From Bacteroidales bacterium (lineage in GTDB: Bacteria; Bacteroidota; Bacteroidia; Bacteroidales; Paludibacteraceae), in NCBI GenBank assembly GCA_015061165.1, contig SUXC01000019.1:1-44678 (forward strand): a stretch of DNA of 44,678 bases, in the 5' to 3' direction. The translations under genes were made by a program, and so were the position numbers. This document shows, piece after piece, positions 41,252 through 44,678 of this stretch (position 1 is the first letter of the stretch; every line of letters begins with the position of its first letter). A model generated the notes under the pieces. The model was given only the letters and a program-made list of their open reading frames with translations. It searched no databases and was not told where the DNA came from.

Positions 41252-42250
41252 ATGAAACAACTTATAGTATCTCCCGCACCACACTTCCATAGCGGTGATA
41301 GCGTGCGGAAAAATATGCTGTTGGTGATTATCGCCCTCCTTCCTGCTTATGCAGTCAGCGTATGGCAATTTGGTTGGGGTGCATTGATCACCACCGCTAT
41401 CAGCGTAGCAGCCTGCGTGCTGTTTGAGTGGCTGATTGCGAAATATATCTTGAAACAAAAGTCCACTATCGGCGACCTCTCTGCTGTATTAACAGGTCTG
41501 TTGTTGGCATTCAACTTGCCAAGCAACTTGCCTTGGTGGATCGTGATTATCGGTGCGTTGGTGGCTATCGGCGTAGCGAAAATGAGTTTTGGTGGATTAG
41601 GACAAAACATCTTCAACCCTGCTCTTGTGGGTCGTGTGTTCCTGCTGATCTCTTTCCCTGCTCAGATGACTACATGGCCAGTGCCACAAGGTTTTGCTAC
41701 CTCGTATGTGGATGCTGCTACAGGTGCTACTCCTCTGGCTGCCATGAAAGTGGCGCTGACTGGTAGCGACAGCATGATGAGCGCAGTGCCTGAGATGTGG
41801 GATATCCTCATCGGTAAGATGGGCGGTAGTCTTGGAGAGGTGAGCGCATTGCTCCTGCTCGCTGGTGGTATCTTCCTCATCGCTACCCGCGTCATCACAT
41901 GGCATATCCCAGTGAGTATCATGGCTACTGTGGCGTTGTTTGCTGCGGTAACTGGTTGGGCTGGAATGTTGCCAGAGAGCGTATGCACTGGCGAATATGT
42001 GATGCTGAGTCTTTGCACTGGTGGTATGATGCTGGGTGCATGGTTCATGGCTACCGACTATGTGACTTCTCCTATGAGCAATTGGGGAAAGATCATCTTC
42101 GGTGTGGGTATCGGTGTGATTGTGATGGTAATCCGTACTTGGGGTGCTTACCCAGAGGGTATGTCATTCGCTATCCTAATCATGAATGCATGTGTACCAT
42201 TGTTGAACCTCATTCGTCCAAAGCGTTTTGGCGAGAAGAAAAAAGCATAA
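41252..42250 (+). CDS. rnfD: RnfD, membrane flavoprotein subunit
   Basis: This 332-residue protein has about nine membrane helices. The covalent FMN threonine lies in TGATPLAAMK (about residue 158). GGLGQNIFNPALVGRVFL and the MATDYVTSP segment are typical of RnfD/NqrB. It forms the membrane path for electrons and ions. It is followed after 13 bases by rnfG, which has a GGAGG-like ribosome binding site, unusual in this phylum. Confidence 0.95.
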   Translation: MKQLIVSPAPHFHSGDSVRKNMLLVIIALLPAYAVSVWQFGWGALITTAISVAACVLFEWLIAKYILKQKSTIGDLSAVLTGLLLAFNLPSNLPWWIVIIGALVAIGVAKMSFGGLGQNIFNPALVGRVFLLISFPAQMTTWPVPQGFATSYVDAATGATPLAAMKVALTGSDSMMSAVPEMWDILIGKMGGSLGEVSALLLLAGGIFLIATRVITWHIPVSIMATVALFAAVTGWAGMLPESVCTGEYVMLSLCTGGMMLGAWFMATDYVTSPMSNWGKIIFGVGIGVIVMVIRTWGAYPEGMSFAILIMNACVPLLNLIRPKRFGEKKKA

Positions 42251-42263
42251 GGAGGACAGGACT

Positions 42264-42989
42264 ATGGCAAAATTACAAAGTTCATTTAAGAATATGTTGC
42301 TATCGCTGACGCTCATCGCGTTGGTGGCTGCGGCTGCCTTGGCTGGCGTGTATATGCTGACCATGGCACCTATCGAGGCAGCCAAAGTGGCTAAGCAACA
42401 GAGCGCTATCATGCAAGTGCTTCCTGAGGTGGAAGGCATGACTATCGCTGAGGCAGAAGAGGTGAATGGTATCACCCTGCACAAAGCGTATGTAGGCGAA
42501 GAGTGGGTAGGTACAGCCGTTGAGGCAAGCACCGAAGGCAACATGAATATGCCTTTTGGTGGCACCTTCCGACTCATGGTAGGATTTAATAATGTGGGCG
42601 ATGTCGTTCGCTACGTGGTATTGGAGCAAGCTGAGACTCCTGGTCTGGGTGCGCTGATGAGCACATGGTTCTGCAATCCTGATAAACCAAAATCCAACAT
42701 TCTGGGTAAGAACCCTGCAACTACAGAGTTTCGCGTAAGTAAGGATGGTGGCGATATTGATGCTATCACCGCATCTACCATCACCTCGCGTGCGTTCCTC
42801 GAAGTGGTAGTGAAAGCATACAACGCTATTGCACAACAACCTATGCTAATCGAGGCAGTGAGCGGTGCAACACAAGTGGAAGCACCTGCCGCACCTGTTG
42901 CAGAAGGTGCTTGCCCTTATGGTAACGACCCTGCTACATGCTCAGGTTGCAGCGAGAAACATTGTCAAAAGAAAGGAGGCCAACAATGA
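42264..42989 (+). CDS. rnfG: RnfG, FMN-binding subunit, with Cys-rich C-terminal tail
   Basis: This 241-residue protein starts at MAKLQSSFKN (42264), after a GGAGGACAGG ribosome site. It has one N-terminal membrane helix and an extracytoplasmic FMN_bind domain with LEQAETPGLGALMS and DAITASTITSRA, where the second Thr should carry FMN. Unusually the C-terminus (about 205-241) is an Ala/Pro linker followed by CPYGNDPATCSGCSEKHC, four cysteines of possible metal or disulfide function. The stop overlaps the rnfE start (ATGA). Confidence 0.93.
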   Translation: MAKLQSSFKNMLLSLTLIALVAAAALAGVYMLTMAPIEAAKVAKQQSAIMQVLPEVEGMTIAEAEEVNGITLHKAYVGEEWVGTAVEASTEGNMNMPFGGTFRLMVGFNNVGDVVRYVVLEQAETPGLGALMSTWFCNPDKPKSNILGKNPATTEFRVSKDGGDIDAITASTITSRAFLEVVVKAYNAIAQQPMLIEAVSGATQVEAPAAPVAEGACPYGNDPATCSGCSEKHCQKKGGQQ

Positions 42990-43576
42990 AAAATAAAGCA
43001 TTAAACACCGTATTGAACGGTATCTTGCGCGAGAACCCTGTATTCGCTCTCGTGTTGGGTATGTGTCCTACCTTGGCGACTACCACTTCTGCTATCAATG
43101 GTATGTCTATGGGACTCGCTACTACCTTCGTGCTTATCTGCTCGAATGTGGTGATTTCACTCTTGAAGAATTTGATCCCTGATAAAGTGCGTATCCCTGC
43201 GTTCATTGTGGTGATTGCTACTTTCGTGACGATGGTGCAACTCTTGATGCAAGCATATTTGCCTGCCATTTATGAGGTGTTGGGCTTGTTTATCCCGCTG
43301 ATTGTGGTGAACTGTATCGTGCTTGGTCGTGCTGAGGCGTTTGCTGCTAAGAACACCGTGGGCTTGTCTGCTTTGGACGGTCTGGGTATGGGTCTTGGTT
43401 TTACGCTGGCATTGACATTGATTGGTGCAGTGCGTGAGTTGCTGGGTACAGGTTGTGTCTTCGGACTGAACCTCTATAGCGAGACTTATGGTATGCTCAT
43501 TTTCGTATTGGCACCAGGTGCCTTCATCGTATTGGGCTACTTGATGGCATTGGTACAGAAACTCTTGAAGAAGTAA
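42986..43576 (+). CDS. rnfE: RnfE, membrane subunit
   Basis: This 196-residue protein has six helices and starts MKNKALNTVLNGILRENPVF (42986). The CPTLATTTSAINGMSMGLAT region (about residues 25-43) and IPLIVVNCIVLGRAEAFA match RnfE/NqrD. It pairs with RnfA to hold a membrane iron-sulfur centre between the two subunits. It overlaps the rnfG stop by four bases, with a GGAGG site upstream. Confidence 0.95.
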   Translation: MKNKALNTVLNGILRENPVFALVLGMCPTLATTTSAINGMSMGLATTFVLICSNVVISLLKNLIPDKVRIPAFIVVIATFVTMVQLLMQAYLPAIYEVLGLFIPLIVVNCIVLGRAEAFAAKNTVGLSALDGLGMGLGFTLALTLIGAVRELLGTGCVFGLNLYSETYGMLIFVLAPGAFIVLGYLMALVQKLLKK

Positions 43577-43607
43577 ATGGTAAATCATTAAATTGTAAAT
43601 TAGAATT

Positions 43608-44201
43608 ATGGTATATTTCTTGATATTTATCTCTGCGATATTCGTGAATAATATCGTATTGAGCCAGTTCTTGGGTATCTGTCCATTCTTGGGCGTAAGT
43701 AAGAAGATCAATACTGCGCTGGGTATGGGTGCAGCGGTATTGTTTGTCATGACTTTGGCTACCCTTGTAACCTACCTCTTGCAACAATTGTTAAATGCAT
43801 GGGGCTTGGGCTTTTTGCAAACCATCTTGTTTATCTTGGTGATTGCAGCTTTGGTGCAGATGATTGAGATTATTCTGAAGAAGATCTCTCCATCTCTTTA
43901 TCAAGCATTGGGTGTGTTCTTGCCCTTGATTACCACCAACTGCTGTCTGCTTGGTGTGGCTATCATGGTGGCAAGTGGTACATATAAACTGCCTATGGGC
44001 GCAGAACATGGTTTATTGACAGGTCTCTTCTTTGCTATCGCTACTGCTTTGGGTTTTGCGTTGGCATTGGTATTGTTCGCAGGTATGCGCGAGCAATTGG
44101 CATTGGCTAAAGTGCCAAAAGCTATGCAAGGTACACCTATCGCTCTTTTGACAGCTGGCCTCTTGGCTATGGCATTCATGGGCTTCAGCGGCGTAGTATA
44201 A
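43608..44201 (+). CDS. rnfA: RnfA, membrane subunit
   Basis: This 197-residue protein has six helices. It starts MVYFLIFISAIFVNNIVLSQ, then FLGICPFLGVSKK and LPLITTNCCLLGVA with the conserved Cys residues that coordinate the intramembrane cluster with RnfE. It is the last gene of the operon, ending 18 bases before a strong terminator. Confidence 0.95.
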   Translation: MVYFLIFISAIFVNNIVLSQFLGICPFLGVSKKINTALGMGAAVLFVMTLATLVTYLLQQLLNAWGLGFLQTILFILVIAALVQMIEIILKKISPSLYQALGVFLPLITTNCCLLGVAIMVASGTYKLPMGAEHGLLTGLFFAIATALGFALALVLFAGMREQLALAKVPKAMQGTPIALLTAGLLAMAFMGFSGVV

Positions 44202-44219
44202 TCTCGTAAATGTATATTT

Positions 44220-44258
44220 CAACAAAAAAGCACTTACTCAGGTAGGTGCTTTTTTGTT
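44220..44258 (+). terminator. Rho-independent terminator of the rnf operon
   Basis: AACAAAAAAGCAC / GTGCTTTTTTGTT stem with inner TAC-TCAG-GTA, flanked by T-runs. It ends the rseC-rnfBCDGEA transcript and is symmetric enough to work in both directions. Confidence 0.85.
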
Positions 44259-44560
44259 GAAATTTGTGCATTCCGCGCTCATTTTTGAGTGCGCCACTCG
44301 TACTTTTCTTTGTTTTTTAGCCCCGAATCCTATTCGGGTATTCTCGCCTATATCCTATAGCCGCTTGTGGCGTCCTATAGGCATTGCCGTCCTCCAAACT
44401 GCAGCTCTGCTGCTTGCCTTTACCCTTATACTATAAGAATTGCAAAAAGTGCTTTTTGTTAAGATTCTTTCTCTTTTCGTTTCTCTATCCGTTGCCCGAT
44501 TTCACCGAGAGACGACCCTGAGAACTCCGAGAGAACTCCCCGCCACCCCCCCTGACTAAA

Positions 44561-44663
44561 CCTGAAAAAGGTTGACTCGATTACTGATATATAATCTTAA
44601 AAAACGTACTTTTTTGACTCGTTTCCTGAAAAGGTTGACTGGAGTCCTAAAAAGGTTGACTCT
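44561..44663. repeat. Three copies of CCT(G/A)AAAA(A)GGTTGACT, possible mobile-element end
   Basis: Copies lie at 44561-44577, 44625-44640 and 44646-44661, and a related TTTTTTGACTCG sits at 44611-44621. Multiple short repeats near one end are seen in IS21-like and other transposons as transposase-binding sites. The element itself would lie beyond 44678. The rest of 44259-44560 has only hairpin words (CCCGAAT/ATTCGGG) and no gene. Confidence 0.45.
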
Positions 44664-44678
44664 TTGAAAGAGGATGCA

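Overview
The window reads as a chromosomal segment of a host-associated Bacteroidales bacterium (Prevotella/Bacteroides-like). I infer this from repeated TAnnTTTG -7 promoter elements, often with an upstream TTGCATAT box, from type IX secretion (T9SS) C-terminal sorting domains, a GldG homologue, DUF5683, a Bacteroides-type tryptophanase, and an rseC-rnfBCDGEA operon. No species is assigned.

Positions 1-4200 are an accessory region. It opens with the 3' end of an IS3-family element, short tandem repeats and a small protein of an unrecognised family. Next comes a structured RNA with a GNRA hairpin and two mutually exclusive stems, the second followed by a U-tract. Then come two near-identical secreted C-type-lectin-fold (FISUMP-like) proteins flanking a gene for an Avd-like four-helix-bundle protein. 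The two proteins differ almost only in a C-terminal patch where 23 codons differ, all nonsynonymously, next to an invariant 3' segment. This is the signature of diversity-generating retroelement (DGR) targets plus the DGR accessory protein, but no reverse transcriptase or template repeat is visible. The region ends at tRNA-Val, next to a 19-bp duplicate of the tRNA 3' end.

Positions 4280-9381 (minus strand) are an envelope operon: phosphodiester glycosidase, AmpG-like MFS permease, phosphatidylserine synthase and PAP2 phosphatase. Positions 9739-19235 (minus) are one long, tightly overlapping operon: parvulin isomerase, GldG, LysM/periplasmic-binding protein, outer-membrane barrel, ParA, ParB, DUF5683, LysM lytic transglycosylase, MerR regulator. 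Divergent from it is a DHH phosphoesterase, followed by minus-strand genes for an exosortase-family protein, TsaD and a membrane AraC regulator. A 24-bp palindromic repeat sits in frame in both mltD and the DHH gene.

Positions 23600-25250 hold two small genes related to the one at 382, each followed by an identical 34-bp hairpin repeat. Positions 25289-32333 hold a small tail-anchored-type protein and a 2193-residue T9SS cargo protein. The region 32334-32830 is repeats. Positions 32830-36264 (minus) are an operon of DUF554 membrane protein, flavin reductase, PIG-L deacetylase and tryptophanase. Then come a solitary Mrr-type restriction endonuclease and a toxin-antitoxin pair with a palindromic operator over its promoter. 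Positions 38438-44201 (plus) are rseC-rnfBCDGEA, the membrane ferredoxin:NAD+ oxidoreductase, closed by a strong terminator. The last 400 bases carry repeats resembling the end of another mobile element.

The most interesting region is the split DGR-like locus with its leader RNA. The in-frame palindromic insertions and the hairpin-flanked small-protein cassettes come next.
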